This document shows, piece by piece, positions 22,949 through 34,540 of a stretch of DNA of 64,000 bases (its first letter is position 1; each line of letters opens with the position of its first letter). The stretch is from Russula earlei (taxonomy: Eukaryota; Basidiomycota; Agaricomycetes; Russulales; Russulaceae). The DNA is taken from positions 62,001 through 126,000 of the forward strand of contig JAGFNK010000015.1 of the NCBI GenBank assembly GCA_025769875.1, given 5' to 3'. The position numbers and the translations under genes were made by a program. A model generated the notes under the pieces. That model saw nothing but the letters and a program-made list of their open reading frames with translations, searched no databases and had not been told where the DNA came from.

Positions 22949-23830
22949 ATGCGCCGCGCACAGAGCGTAAGACATTACCACCGCGCATCTGTCCCCTCAA
23001 CTGGCACGGACGACCTTGGCGTGTTGAAAGAAGTCCCCGAAGAGTCCCCCGAAGTTATGGTTCGGAGGCAACTCCTTGACAAGTCGAAAGAGAATGACAA
23101 GGTATTGGGTTTCACACCATTCATCACTTCGACTGTTCAATTTCTTTCAGCTTCGAGACCAAATACAAGCACTTCAGGCGCAGCTCGCCCAGCGACCACC
23201 GATCGAAGCTATTCAAGAACTACGAAAGGAATATAGTAACCTTGAACTCATTCTACAAGGCACGCAGCGCGAGAACGAACGAGCCATGACCGAACTGGAG
23301 AGGTTGGCCTCACCCACTACCTTGGTCCGAAGGACAGTGACTGACCGTCCCCGTGTCACCTGATGGATAGGAGTAGGCAGAGAGAGAAGCTTCTTGAGCG
23401 CGAGCTCGAGAAACTGGCAGGTAGTAATTGGCAGGTGCGCGTGCTAGCCCACTGAGTCTCTCCGCAGCCGCAGGAACTCATTGCCTTTTGCTTGCCCTTG
23501 TCCTCCGGACCCCATACTTGTGCCCAGGCTAATCTCGAGATCGCAGCTGCCGGCATCTCTAGCCCACTCTCCTCTCGCACAGCCACAGCCCTCTTTTCCC
23601 CTCCGATGCAGCACATTGGGTCGCCATCCCCTGCTGACACTAACCGCAGCCCTAAAGCAAGCGTAGAAACCACGGTGGCACAGGTGGAGCAGGTGCGTTT
23701 GTTAGTCCTAGGTATGGAGGAACGTCTCCGCATGCGGGAGGAACAACTCGTCAAGACGATGGAGAGGGCGGATCAGGAGAGTCATAAATTTGAGGCTTTG
23801 CGCAAAGATGGGTCGGCAGTGAAGACTTGA
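22949..23830 (+). CDS. Coiled-coil protein, function unknown
   Basis: Exons 22949-23101, 23151-23302, 23377-23434 and 23528-23830 total 666 nt, 221 aa; all introns are GT-AG and in phase. After a short polar leader (MRRAQSVRHYH) come two heptad-rich segments. The first is LRDQIQALQAQLAQRPPIEA through ELEKLAGSNWQ. The second, C-terminal, is VAQVEQVRLLVLGMEERLRM through MERADQESHKFEAL. They are separated by a Ser/Pro-rich linker. The pattern recurs in uncharacterised Agaricomycete proteins. A scaffold or tether role is only an inference from the coiled coils. It sits ~0.8 kb upstream of histone H3 on the same strand. Confidence 0.75.
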
Positions 23831-24617
23831 AGAAAGGAGCATACCAGGCGTAGTGTTGTGCACATCCAAGGTGGAATCTCGCTCTGCTGCACCTATTTTG
23901 TTTGTAGGTATGTTGTATACAACCTAAGATTTACTGTGGCTATCTGTCCTTCAAGCTCGGATGAGCGAGTGATCGTTCTGAGAGGTGTGAAAATAGAGAG
24001 TGGTGGCCTCCGAAGGGGCGTGCATGTGGTAAAGGGCGAAACAGAGAGGCCTATTGCGTACTTCTGGTAAAACTCTCGTAAATCGATGGCATAGTACAAT
24101 GAATGGTGTAACGGTTGAGTTCAAATAGCGAGTAGTTCATTGCAGGTTGGTGGCTGGCTGTGGAAGGAGAGAAACGGACGAATGGCCTACGGAAGGATGA
24201 TGCGGGATTGCCGAATGCGGCCAAGGAATCTCTCAAAAAACCAGATCAATTCGCAGAAAATCCGTGGAACCACAAAAAATCACATGCAGGCCAGTGGACC
24301 TCAATACTGTGGAAATGTAACCCAAAAATGTGGAAGGATCGAGTCAGAAAGCGAGGTGGAAGGTGTATGCGCTGCGAGTCAAGCCGGAGTCAATCTTCCG
24401 CGGCTGGCTGTGGCACAAAACGCATCCGAATCCGCGCAGGCCTGTGCGTCCGTTTGGAATGGACCGTGCGTGGGAAATACCATCGGAGCACAAACGACAA
24501 ATCGTCGTTTCTCGTTCGTCTTCCCCCCCCCCCATCTCCATTCCCGCACCACCACCTTCTCCTGCACCCCTAACAAAGAACATCGTATTTTCGCTAACTT
24601 TCCCCTCGTAGAAACAC
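23831..24617. promoter_or_regulatory. Upstream region of histone H3
   Basis: About 790 bp without a credible gene. The final ~150 bases before the H3 start are pyrimidine-rich and include a run of ten C at about 24525-24534, a feature that may be slippage-prone. No classical histone promoter element was identified by eye. Confidence 0.4.
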
Positions 24618-25434
24618 ATGGCCCGCACTAAGGTAATTCCTGCTACTTGACTCAACCTCTTCACTGTTTACCGATATCGTTCGTTATCTCAGCAAACCGC
24701 TCGCAAGTCCACCGGAGGTGGGCAACCTTGAACCCTCAGAAATTTCCTTAAAAGTAAATTCTGATTTTGCCACATCTAGGCAAGGCCCCCCGTAAGCAAC
24801 TCGCAACCAAGGCTGCTCGTAAGACTGCCGCCGCCGTACGTATCCAAATTTGCCATCCTCATCGTTGACGTCGACGCCGTCATCATCGCTATCGTGATCA
24901 CGTGCTGATGGTTCAATTGATCAAATTAGGCTTCTACTGGTGGCGTGAAGAAGCCACACAGGTTCCGTCCTGGTACCGTCGCGCTGCGCGAAATTCGTCG
25001 GTATCAGAAATCGACGGAGCTCCTCATCCGTAAACTCCCGTTCCAACGTCTTGTTCGTGAGATCGCTCAAGACTTCAAGGTACGCCGTTGTTGTCGTGGT
25101 TTCAGCCAGGTTGCGTTGAGGCTGTGCTCACGACACGTTGCTGTGCAGACTGACCTGCGCTTCCAATCCTCAGCTGTGATGGCGCTCCAGGAGGCTGCGG
25201 AAGCCTACCTTGTGTCCCTGTTTGAGGACACGAACTTGGCTGCCATTCACGCCAAACGTGAGTTTATCTTGTCGTCGTGCCCTCGCCTCACCTGTTCATC
25301 GTCTATATTTACAGGGGTGACGATGTATGTTCTCGAGTCATATCCGTCGGTTTGTGTGAATCACTAATAAATCTTTCTGCAGCCAACCCAAGGACCTCGC
25401 TTTGGCTCGTCGTCTCCGAGGCGAGCGGTCTTGA
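24618..25434 (+). CDS. Histone H3
   Basis: Core nucleosome histone. Seven exons: 24618-24632, 24693-24717, 24780-24835, 24930-25079, 25149-25257, 25315-25324, 25383-25434. They total 417 nt, 138 aa with Met. Two exons are tiny (15 and 10 nt), and the splices were fixed by the near-invariant protein ([78 protein letters not shown]). Canonical H3 is 136 codons long. The two additional residues fall just after K27: the tail reads [13 protein letters not shown] where the usual form is KSAPATGGVKK. They straddle the exon 3/4 junction, and neither neighbouring GT nor AG allows a shorter form. Other marked lysines (K4, K9, K14, K18, K23) are intact. Confidence 0.96.
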
Positions 25435-26156
25435 GAGGTTTCTTAGTTGATATGCACTTTTTTGGCCATTCCCCTTACATCGCACGTACTTTGCTCGTGC
25501 GGCTTGATGCATCGGGATAGTTTGGTCTTGTTTGTACAGATATAGTCTCCTTAAATGCGCCTGTCGATCAACCGTGTGCTCGGTTCTCGGTAAATATATA
25601 TATTTGGTCTCACACGTGGCCTGTGTGCCGTATGCGCATGCCTGCTGATGATCGAGATCTGGGCCGTGAGGTTACCAAATCAAATCGAAGAATGATTGAA
25701 CGACGTAGTCTGAGCCAGGCACGGCGGAGTTGTCTGGCTTTCAGTCCTTTCGAAATATCGCTTGAAATATCGCCTGTGGATAACCGTCAAATGCCCTGCT
25801 GCCACTGGCATTGTAACATGAAGGTTACTCCACTCAGGTTCTCGTTCCATTTTTTTGTCCGTTCGGATAAAATGATACCTGAAGAGCATGCCTATAATGC
25901 TCCCGCAAGTTCGGTCGGATTGGACACGGAAATGTAGTGACTTGTTACGTAGATTTCCCACATACTTTTCATGTCTTCCGTTTGATACTTCGGTAGCAGA
26001 TTCCCCAATTAGGCGCTCCAGGTGGGTCACCACCACCCACGCAACGCGAGCAGGGCGCAATCCCGTCATTCATCCTGTCAATTTTAGTCTGCGCAATCAC
26101 CTTACTATAGCCGACGGCCTCACGGTTGGCCTTCTGGCCCTTATAACAGGCAGGGT
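25435..26156. other. Intergenic between histone H3 and the DUF2235 gene
   Basis: H3 3' flank and the upstream region of the next gene, both on the plus strand. No domain-bearing frame. An AT tract (ATATATATAT) near 25595 is the only low-complexity feature. Confidence 0.5.
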
Positions 26157-28266
26157 ATGATCCTCACCTCAGGCTCGTCTGTGAGTTTCTACTCCCCCCA
26201 CTGGCACTTGATATTGACATGCCCGTGTCCACTGCCGACAATCGGAGCGAGCCTTCGACCTTACCCTCAGTACCCTACCCTGTTCCGGACGCAGTCAGAT
26301 CCGACAGAGTTGTTGAATGACTCTGGATCGCCCCCATCTGCAGGCCCTGGAGCCTATGATGTAACCGTGATCCCACCTTCCCACGAGGCGCGCACACTTG
26401 TCCTCTGCTTCGATGGCACAGGTGATCAGTTCGACGTGGATGTACGTGTTTCATTCATCTTTGTCTCCAATGCCTCCCTCTCATCGACCGAGGTGGCTCG
26501 CAGAATTCGAATATCGTGCAGTTCTTTTCAATGCTCAAGAAGGACGATAAGAGTCAGCAGATGGCCTACTATCAGGTCCGTGGAACTGGATTCTTAGTTC
26601 ATGTGGATCATAGTTCAAGCTTGGAACGCCAGGCTGGCATCGGGACGTACACAATCCCCGAGATCGCGACGCCATTCATGGCAAGGGTGCAGAAGACCCT
26701 CGACATGGCTCTCGGCAATCATTTGGATGCACATGTCATGGGTACGCTCCGTCGTTCTTGCTGACGTCTCTCCCAGAGTAAACTGCTTTGCTTGCAGGGG
26801 GGTATGAGTTCCTTATGGAGAACTGTACGTCCATTGGAAGATCTCCTTTGCGACGATTCTCATTCTCGTTCCCATGCCAGATCATGCAGAGGACAAAATA
26901 TGTATCTTCGGTTTTTCGCGCGGCGCATACACCGCTCGAGCGCTTGCAGGCATGATCCATAAGGTTTGCCTGCACCTGTCTACAGCGCACCTGGTTGTGA
27001 CCTGTTCCATTGCAGGTCGGCCTGCTGCCTGCGGGAAACCACCAGCAAGTCCCGTTCGCGTATAAGATGTTCAGTCGCGATGATGAGATCGGGTGGAATC
27101 AGAGCACGGCGTTCAAGAAGGCTTTCTCAGTGGATGTCGAGATAGCACTTGTTGGCGTATGGTATGCTCTCATTCTCACGCGACACACCTTGTAGCTGAT
27201 GTGCCATGTAGGGATACTGTTTGCTCTGTCGGCCTAGTCCCACGCACTCTCCCGTTTACGGCCTCCAACACTGCTATTCGCTACTTTCCGTCATGCCATC
27301 TCGCTCGATGAGCACCGCGCCAAATTCAAGCCCAATTATTATCATCTTCGGCACGATAAAGACCAGAAGGGCACCAAGCTCGGAGAGATGCCGCGGTCAA
27401 ATCACCACCATCCTTACTATCACCATCGATATCATGATCAACACCGCAACGGTAAATCGCACGGCGAGGACAACTACGACGGCGGACACACTCAGACCGA
27501 TGTGCTAGAAGTTTGGTTTTCTGGATGCCATTGCGGTACTTCTACTGTCTTAAAAGTAGCATGCTCGGCCCTGACATCCTCTCATGCAGACATTGGTGGT
27601 GGATCGGTCCCGAATGGTACGCGGAATAGCTTGGCCAGAATTCCGCTTCGTTGGATGATTCGCCAATGCTTCCTTGCCAACACTGGAATACAATTTTACC
27701 GCGAAGTGTTTCAAAGACATCGGCCTCGACCCCAACACGCTCTACCCCTTCGTGACCCCCAGACCTCCGCCTCTAAAGGCAACCGCCTCTGCGATTGCTG
27801 AACTCAGGGCTTCTGCTCACGCCGCAGAGCCAACTGACGTCACCCTTACAGACCAAGTGCAGGCCTCGCCGACGGCGTCGTCCACGTTCAGAACGGAAGA
27901 GGACGAGGAACTCGAAGACGCGCTGAGTCCGATCTATGACGAACTGCAACTTTCCAAAGCTTGGTGGATTCTCGAAGTTCTTCCCCTGCGACACAGGGCA
28001 CAGAAACGTGAGGACATGTCGTGGGCTCCGTATTGGCGGTACGCCATTTCTTTTGCCACTCTTTCGGTACATTCATGTGAGCGTGGTCATTGCACAGGAT
28101 GAATTTGGGCCGGCCTCGTGAAGTTCCCAGAGCAGTTCGTGAAAGGAAGGAGAAGGTCTACGTCCATCGTTCTGTTCAGATCAGGATGGAGGCAGAGGGT
28201 CTAAATGGCGGAAAGTACGCGCCCAGGGCGAAGTTTGATCACCATGAATTTGAGTGGGTGGATTGA
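26157..28266 (+). CDS. DUF2235 alpha/beta-hydrolase-like protein
   Basis: DUF2235 proteins share a catalytic core with Tle1-type phospholipases; the fungal members are uncharacterised. Visible in order: RTLVLCFDGTGDQF, then across introns NSNIVQFFSMLKKDDKSQQM, AGIGTYTIPEIATPFMARV, the nucleophile elbow ICIFGFSRGAYTARALAGM (G-F-S-R-G), VGLLPAGNHQQVPFAYKMF, DTVCSVGLVPRTLPFTASN, a His-rich insertion (HHHPYYHHRYHDQH) and the Asp motif WFSGCHCDIGGG. The last exon, spliced at 28098/28099, runs RMNLGRPREVPRAV to HHEFEWVD with a stop at 28264-28266. Introns are ~50-60 nt. The start is uncertain: Met at 26157 is in frame with the first domain block; Met at 26218 is in another frame and would need an extra intron. 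Product class is firm, substrate unknown. Confidence 0.82.
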
Positions 28267-29124
28267 TACATGTCCCACAAGAACGTCTTCCTTCTCGTTG
28301 CTTGTCGTCGTGTCTATGTCAGCCCTATGCTTACAGGCCATAAAATCTATCTTTAGTAGTCCAGTCCCCGCGCTAATCAAGCCTCTTTTCATATTCTAAT
28401 CCGACTTGTCCGACCTGAAGACGTATATTCTTATGGTTTGAAGTTATTCAAGGTAAGGGTGACAGAAAGTATGCTGAATTGAATAAGGCGCGAATGACAC
28501 AGTGGGTTAGACAGCTACGCCTTCTTTCGCTTTTCTAATGCCAGTCCCAGTGGTTCGATCCACTCCGTGCTTGGAGTTGCCGCGGATGGAAGAGGACGAG
28601 AGGCGGTGGTTGCGGCCACGGCTAGGGAAGAACTGTTGACGTGCAGCCGCTTAGTGCCGCGCGAACGGACAATCCGGACCGTACGTGTAAATATCAGTCT
28701 TTTACACACAAGACTGAGGTCAGTACTACAATTCCTTTACACTCCTACTGTACATAGTTATCATTCATATAGGTTAGATAACTAACCAATACAGTCTTTT
28801 ACACACAAGACTGAGCTATCATTCAACAAGAACGACGGTAAGTGAATTCACGTGACGTTGGGATGAGTGGAGCATCAAGCAAGGGCAATCTGAAACGTTC
28901 CGGATCCTTACGTGTTAAAGGTGACGCATTGGCTTTCCTTCGAATGTGAATCAAGCGTCAGTGCTGTGTATGGGACGGGGGTGTCTATTGATCGGGGGTG
29001 TAACTGGGATCAGAGGCGGTGAGCGCTGTGGGAACCGGAGGAGTTGGCACCGGAGCGCTGAGATGACAATTGTTGGAATGACCCAAGTTAGAATCAACTC
29101 GTCCGGCGCATCTCTCACCATGCC
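28267..29124. other. Intergenic region containing duplicated short hairpins
   Basis: No gene recognised. Contains the hairpin repeat pair listed separately at 28692-28815. A GGTTCGATCC string near 28552 resembles a tRNA B box but no tRNA fold could be drawn. Confidence 0.45.
28692..28815. repeat. Direct pair of identical short hairpins
   Basis: The ~23 nt string CAGTCTTTTACACACAAGAC plus TGAG occurs twice about 100 bp apart. Each copy folds by itself (AGTCTT ... AAGACT with an 8 nt loop). A related hairpin (TCAGTCT...AGACTGAGGTCAGT) occurs at about 45732-45757, and both places share the AGACTGAGGTCAGT string. This suggests the ends of a small mobile element or a recurring structured motif. 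No coding content lies between the two copies. Confidence 0.55.
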
Positions 29125-32100
29125 CATCTTATCCTCACGCGCGTGGTGAACAAGGCACGGTCCACCTTCGTCCCCAACTACCACCTTCCGCTCACAGTAG
29201 TATGCGTCCCTTCGTATAACCGGCCGCCTTCCCTTTCTAATATCCCAAAGTGAATACAGTACGCCCGCCGGACGTGCAAGGCTCTGGCTCGCCCTCGGGC
29301 AGCGAACCTCCACCCAGACCGCGGCGCAAACCAGGGCGTGTTCCCGTATCTTGTGCGGAATGCCGGCGGTGCGCGATTGTCATTCCACCCAAAAACGTAT
29401 TCTCGCTCAAGCTTTGCTAGACTCAAGTTGAGATGTGATCGTAAGGCGCGTATGCCGTAGTCGTGGCGAGCGCAGGATTGAGAAGGTGTCGCTCCCTCCC
29501 CTACAGGTCCCTTGCGAGAGATGCGCTAAACGTGGCTGTGCTGCGATCTGTCCTGATGGTCTGTCCCTCCGTCTGGCGTGTCGTGCGGCGACCCCTCCAT
29601 GCACTCATAATTCCCGCCAGGTACTCTCGCGAGGCGTAACAGAGGGTTCGTGGACTTATATTTTGCGACTGTGGCGTACCGTAGCCGACGCTGATCGCAT
29701 GGAAGAACCGTGTCAGCGAATCTCGAACAACTACATGCGGCGCAGGTCGAGCGCATGTCTCGTCGCATCCGCGAGCTCGAGCAAGGCCTTGACCAAGTTT
29801 ACTCCACCATCTCCAACGAAAAGCATCCGCTTCTGAACGACGAGGCCATGGTCGCCTCGGGCCCCTCCACCCCGCAAGTATTCGCGACACCATCGCCGAT
29901 TCATTCTGTATACCAAGATGACATTATCAATCACATCGGTATGCCAAGCGGCTGCTCTTCTCGCTGATCAACTTCTGAGAGCTCGGGAACACCTAGGCAC
30001 GCTCAACATCGGCCCAAAAGGCAGTTCGTGCTTCTACGGCGCGACAGCTAGGGGAGAAGTGAGTGCGGTTTTAGCCCGGCTCGCGAGCGGCACTAACTAC
30101 TCTTCTTTATGTTCCTCCCTTCTAGTTTCTCCTCAGGACTGGACGCCAAAAACGCGATACGTCATATTTTCGGCACACACGATTGAGCCAGCGCGTCTTG
30201 TCGGTTCCATTTATGGAGGCATCGCCCGAACTTATCGCCCCGGACATCCGTCAAATAGTCTATGATCATCTACCTTCGTTCGAAGACGCACGAGGGGCGT
30301 GCGAGCTCTTCTTAAACTGCTCATCATACATGTAACCTGGTTCCAGGACAAGACAACCATTCTTATTGCTTACTTGCGAACCGGACAGGGCTTCTTCTTT
30401 GACAAGGGAGGAGCTATTGCACATCCTCGAAATCGTGTATCAAAACAAGTGGGCCCCGAGCTCTTTGGCTCTCTGCTGTCCTTCGGCTGAACCTTCTTGT
30501 AGGAGCGCCGACCTGGAACCTCCCACACATCATCTCAGCCTCCTTTTTGTTGTACTCGCTCTGTCGAGATTGCTATACGGAGAGAACAACTACACGGTGG
30601 ATTCACAAGACTATTTCATGCTGTCCCGCGTGGCGTTGACTCTCGATTCACCGGTGACAACGACCACTGTTACCGCCGTGCAGACCATCGTGCGTGGCTC
30701 ACTCACCGTTGCTTGCAGAGCTCTAAAGAGTACAGGTCTACATGATTGAGTACTTGGTACTGAGTGATGTCCATATCGATCCCACTGGCTGTGCCAGGGC
30801 ATGGGTGTACATTGGCATGGCGATGAAGCTCGCACATAGTGTGAGTTCCGTGCGGTCGTTTTCTCGCGATGACTGTCACTCACTTTTATGCCAGATAGGC
30901 CTTCGTGAGCACTTTGGGATCAGCCAACTCGCCGTTATACTAACCCACGGTTCCAGACCTCGGTGGTGCGAGATTCCGGCTAGAGCAGCGCGAAATCAAG
31001 CGGCGTAACCGAGTGTTTTGGCACCTCCTCACTTCCGACGTGTGGGCCGTCAGTCCTACAGCACTCTTCCATTTTGTTCACGATAGCTCAAGAGCGTATG
31101 TCCAGAGTTTCACGTCTGGCCGACCACCAAGCACATCATTAAGCTTTGTCGATTGTGATCTCCCGGATGACAGCGAGGAGCAGGCCGAGAATGATGGCGA
31201 AAGGCTCATGAGCTGTACGTCTATTTAACTCTTCCACTGCCGATCATATGAAGCATTATCCAGACCACCGTTGGAACTACGAGTTTATCAAGTTGTTGTC
31301 TCGTGTCATTGCCATTGCGTTCACCTCACAGCCGCCTTCATACGCGGCCATCCTTGACCTTGACAGGAAGTTGAGGGACTTTTATGTACCTGCGTATCTG
31401 AGACTTCAGTGGACAGGTCGAGAGTCATCGGATAATCAACTTTGGATCAAGCGCTGGGTTGTACTTTCCAACAAGGAATGGGGTAGGTGGTCACCCTTAC
31501 GTTTTGGCATACCAAGCTGGATCTTCCCGCAGCGTTATTAAACATCCATCGTGTATACTTTGCGCAAGCACTTCGAGAAAATCCCCTGGATCCACTGAGG
31601 CACAGATACGGTCTCTCGGTCATGGCCCTCTATCGATCTTCGTTCCGACTTATCGAAGGCTGCATGAAGATTTGCCAAGCCTGCCCTCCAAACATCCAAT
31701 TCTTCCGCACGAGTTTTTCCAGTTCCAAAGTGCTTTCGGTGATCGTATGTTTTTCTCTTGCTTCAGTGCCCTTCCCATAAGTTGCCCTAACACCTCACAG
31801 ATCGTGATGTGCTTGCTCGTATGTTCTGCACCCAAGTCGAACTTGGTGATGCCCGCTCTCGAGGTGCTGAACAAGGCAGTTGTGCTTTTTGAGACTGGCG
31901 TCGAATGCGGCAGCATCCACATGTCCGAGAACATGGCAAGTGTTATATTATTACCGCGCACAGCCCCTCGCTCACACGGACACCCGTACGCAGGAGGCTG
32001 TGCGCAACTTGCATCGCGAAGCACGGGAGGCAGTCGAAAAGATCCAAAGGTCTGGCGAACAGCCTCATGCACCTTTGCGAGCGGACGAACTGGACCGACT

Positions 32101-32437
32101 TCGTGGTCTGTTGCAGACCGCACCAACCATCCACGTGGCAGAACAATTGGCAATTGACTACCACGCAATCAGCGGACTCGACGTGCCGACGACAGCATCT
32201 CGTCATTCGTCCGCCGACTCGTATTCATCACCAGATCCAAGGCTGGTGGAGCAAGTAGAGATGGTGAGCTCGCACTCCTCGACCCCGAACAAGGCGTTCC
32301 CAGGTGAGGAAGACTTCGGGGTGGGTACTGCGGAGCAGGGGCTGCTGCTGCTGCAGGGCGCCGGTCGAGCATCGCCACCACAACCATACATTCTGGACGC
32401 ATCGTGGCAGGATTTCGTTGCGCAGCTGGGATTCTGA
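29125..32437 (+). CDS. Zn2Cys6 fungal-specific transcription factor
   Basis: Nuclear DNA-binding regulator. The binuclear zinc cluster is split over three short exons: VPVSCAECRR (about 29340), LKLRCDRK (about 29410) and VPCERCAKRGCAAICPDG (about 29505). Together they give CX2CX6CX5CX2CX8C. A basic/Pro-rich leader (PPPRPRRKPGR) precedes it. A coiled-coil follows (LEQLHAAQVERMSRRIREL). The fungal-specific middle homology domain is spread over later exons (RVFWHLLTSDVWAVSPTALF-like block near 31020, TSGRPPSTSLSFVDCDLPDD, HRWNYEFIKLLSRVIAIAF). The acidic, Gln-rich C-terminus ends LDASWQDFVAQLGF at 32437. The first exon and exact start were not resolved; the given start is approximate. No linked biosynthetic cluster suggests a target. 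Confidence 0.8.
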
Positions 32438-32641
32438 GACGGTATGTTGTGTTTGCTTTAGCTACCCTTGGTGGTTGTACATAGGGTTGTGTATGACCAG
32501 TGGACACCATTCATTTTGTGGCGTCGTTACCAGGGGCGTTGATTGATCTTATGTCAGCGGCACTATCCCGTGATTTTTTTTTCTGTCCCTTTCGTTCGTT
32601 CATCCTGACGGCCATCTTCCAAAAAATATCCCCATCGCCTC

Positions 32642-34450
32642 ATGGCATATATACCCACCCACGCCCTTGCCGGACTTCGCAACTATAGGTACAAGGGTGT
32701 GGACAAGTGCGTTTTTCAAATCATCTGTGTCACTCGATCGCTGAAATTTCACCAAAAGATCCTTCCTCTCGAATTATGTATTGAACCCGTTCTGGACCTG
32801 GTTCGTCACGCTCTGGCCCGAGTGGGTCGCACCCAACATGGTACGCTCGCTACCCCAGCTTACAGTTTATCGACATCTTCTCATGTGGTTCGCAGATCAC
32901 CCTGACCGGCCTCGCAATCGTGCTGCTCAATTTTGCGACCCTGTCATTTTATGATCCTGCCTATCTGGCAGAAAAGGGCGGCGCGAAGGGGCCCCCACAC
33001 TGGGTGTACTTTACGTGCGTGCTTTAGGCCGTGCCTGAACCTGGATCTGCTCAACTGATGCTGACACGTCACGCGCAGTTGGGCCGCAGGCATGTTCCTG
33101 TATCAAACCCTTGACGCGATAGATGGGTACGTCCCTTTCAAGACCATGGTGGAATAACGCAGATTTGATGGGGCGACGATCCGGACAGCAAGCAGGCTCG
33201 TCGGACCGGTATGATGGGACCTTTGGGCGAGATGTTCGACCACGGTGCGTGCTGACGCTCCCCTATCTGGGGCGTGGGTTCACCCGTGATATAGGATGCG
33301 ACGCTCTTAACACTACTGTGAGTGCAACGTGACACGTTTCCTTCTTGATTCCCCCGCGTTAACACCTATGTAGCTCGGGGTGATCCTCGCATGCCACGCA
33401 CTGAACCTCGGCCGGTCATGGTGGACCGTTGCTTCGCAAGTTGGCACACTCGCAAATTTCTATTTAACTACTTGGGAGGAATATCATACCGGTTGGTGAT
33501 TTCCACCTGTCATGTTCCACTCGCCCTGATGCCTAGGTCTAGGCCAATTATACCTTGGAGTTTTCTCTGGCCCTGTAGAAGGTATCCTTATGATTGTCAC
33601 AATATTTATGATTACTGGCTTTGCTGGTATGTCTACGATCGCCAGCTATGACCAGATATTGAACGTCATACAGGGCCTACGTTCTGGGATCAAAAGCTAT
33701 TGACGCTTACTCGATTAGAGAATGTCGGGTGGATATCCTCCCACGTCCCTAACATTGGGATCAATGTGTGTTTCATGATTTTTGCAGGATTCTGCCTAGC
33801 CTTCAACATCATCACGAGGTGCGTCCTTATCGTTAACTGTTTCGTTTTTGCTGATCCGTGGCCAGCTATATGAACGTTTTTCATGCACGCCGCGGATCCG
33901 GGATACTCGTGGTAAAACCACTACTATTCCTCCTTCCATTCCTTGCGTCTGTATTGCTGCACCTCGCATGGCTGAATCAGCCGTCTTTGCGAAACCCGGA
34001 CATCATCAACTCCTCTGCATTTGTTCCTTTCATGTGCGCCTGGGGCCTGCAATTTGCCCATGTTGTAGGACGGATCATTATCGCCCATGTCACCAGCCAA
34101 CCGTTCCCAGTTTGGAACCCGATGTACATTCTGAGTATCGTTGGGGCAATTGATGCTAACATGCCAATCCTCTTTGATCGGTAATATTCGGCCGATGCAC
34201 CGTTGGGCCACGACGCTGACTTGGTAACAGACCACCATTAATTCAACGCTCACCGGAGAATATTACGAAGTTTGTGTTCGTCGTGCTGGCACTCTCGTTC
34301 GTGACATATGCACGCTTCGTAGTGCTAGTCATTTCTGATATTACGAATTACTTGGGCATTGCATGTCTGACGGTGCGTAAAAGAGACGCGAACGGTGTTT
34401 GGAGGAGCGCGATCCCGAGGGCGCCGATTAGCGGGGAGAAGAGGGTGTGA
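32642..34450 (+). CDS. EPT1/CPT1: Choline/ethanolamine phosphotransferase
   Basis: Last step of the Kennedy pathway: transfers phosphocholine or phosphoethanolamine from the CDP-alcohol to diacylglycerol, in ER or Golgi membranes. Eleven exons: 32642-32706, 32759-32840, 32896-33014, 33079-33126, 33189-33244, 33295-33317, 33374-33491, 33537-33626, 33674-33818, 33866-34180, 34231-34450. They total 1281 nt, 426 aa. The CDP-alcohol phosphotransferase motif DG(x2)AR(x8)G(x3)D(x3)D is complete: DGKQARRTGMMGPLGEMFDH followed by GCD, assembled from three exons. N-terminal LNPFWTWFVTLWPEWVAPNM is typical. Eight or more hydrophobic segments follow, e.g. GILVVKPLLFLLPFLASVLL. Choline versus ethanolamine preference cannot be told from sequence. 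Confidence 0.95.
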
Positions 34451-34540
34451 TAGATTAGAGCGAATAGATTAGATTAGATTAGATAGACCTGCTTAATGAG
34501 GCGACGAACCGAGTCGAGTCAATTCCATCAAATTAATTGC

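Noticed and set aside
28540..28570. tRNA-like B box (GGTTCGATCC)
   Set aside because: The T-loop would be six bases and no A box, acceptor or anticodon stem can be formed around it.
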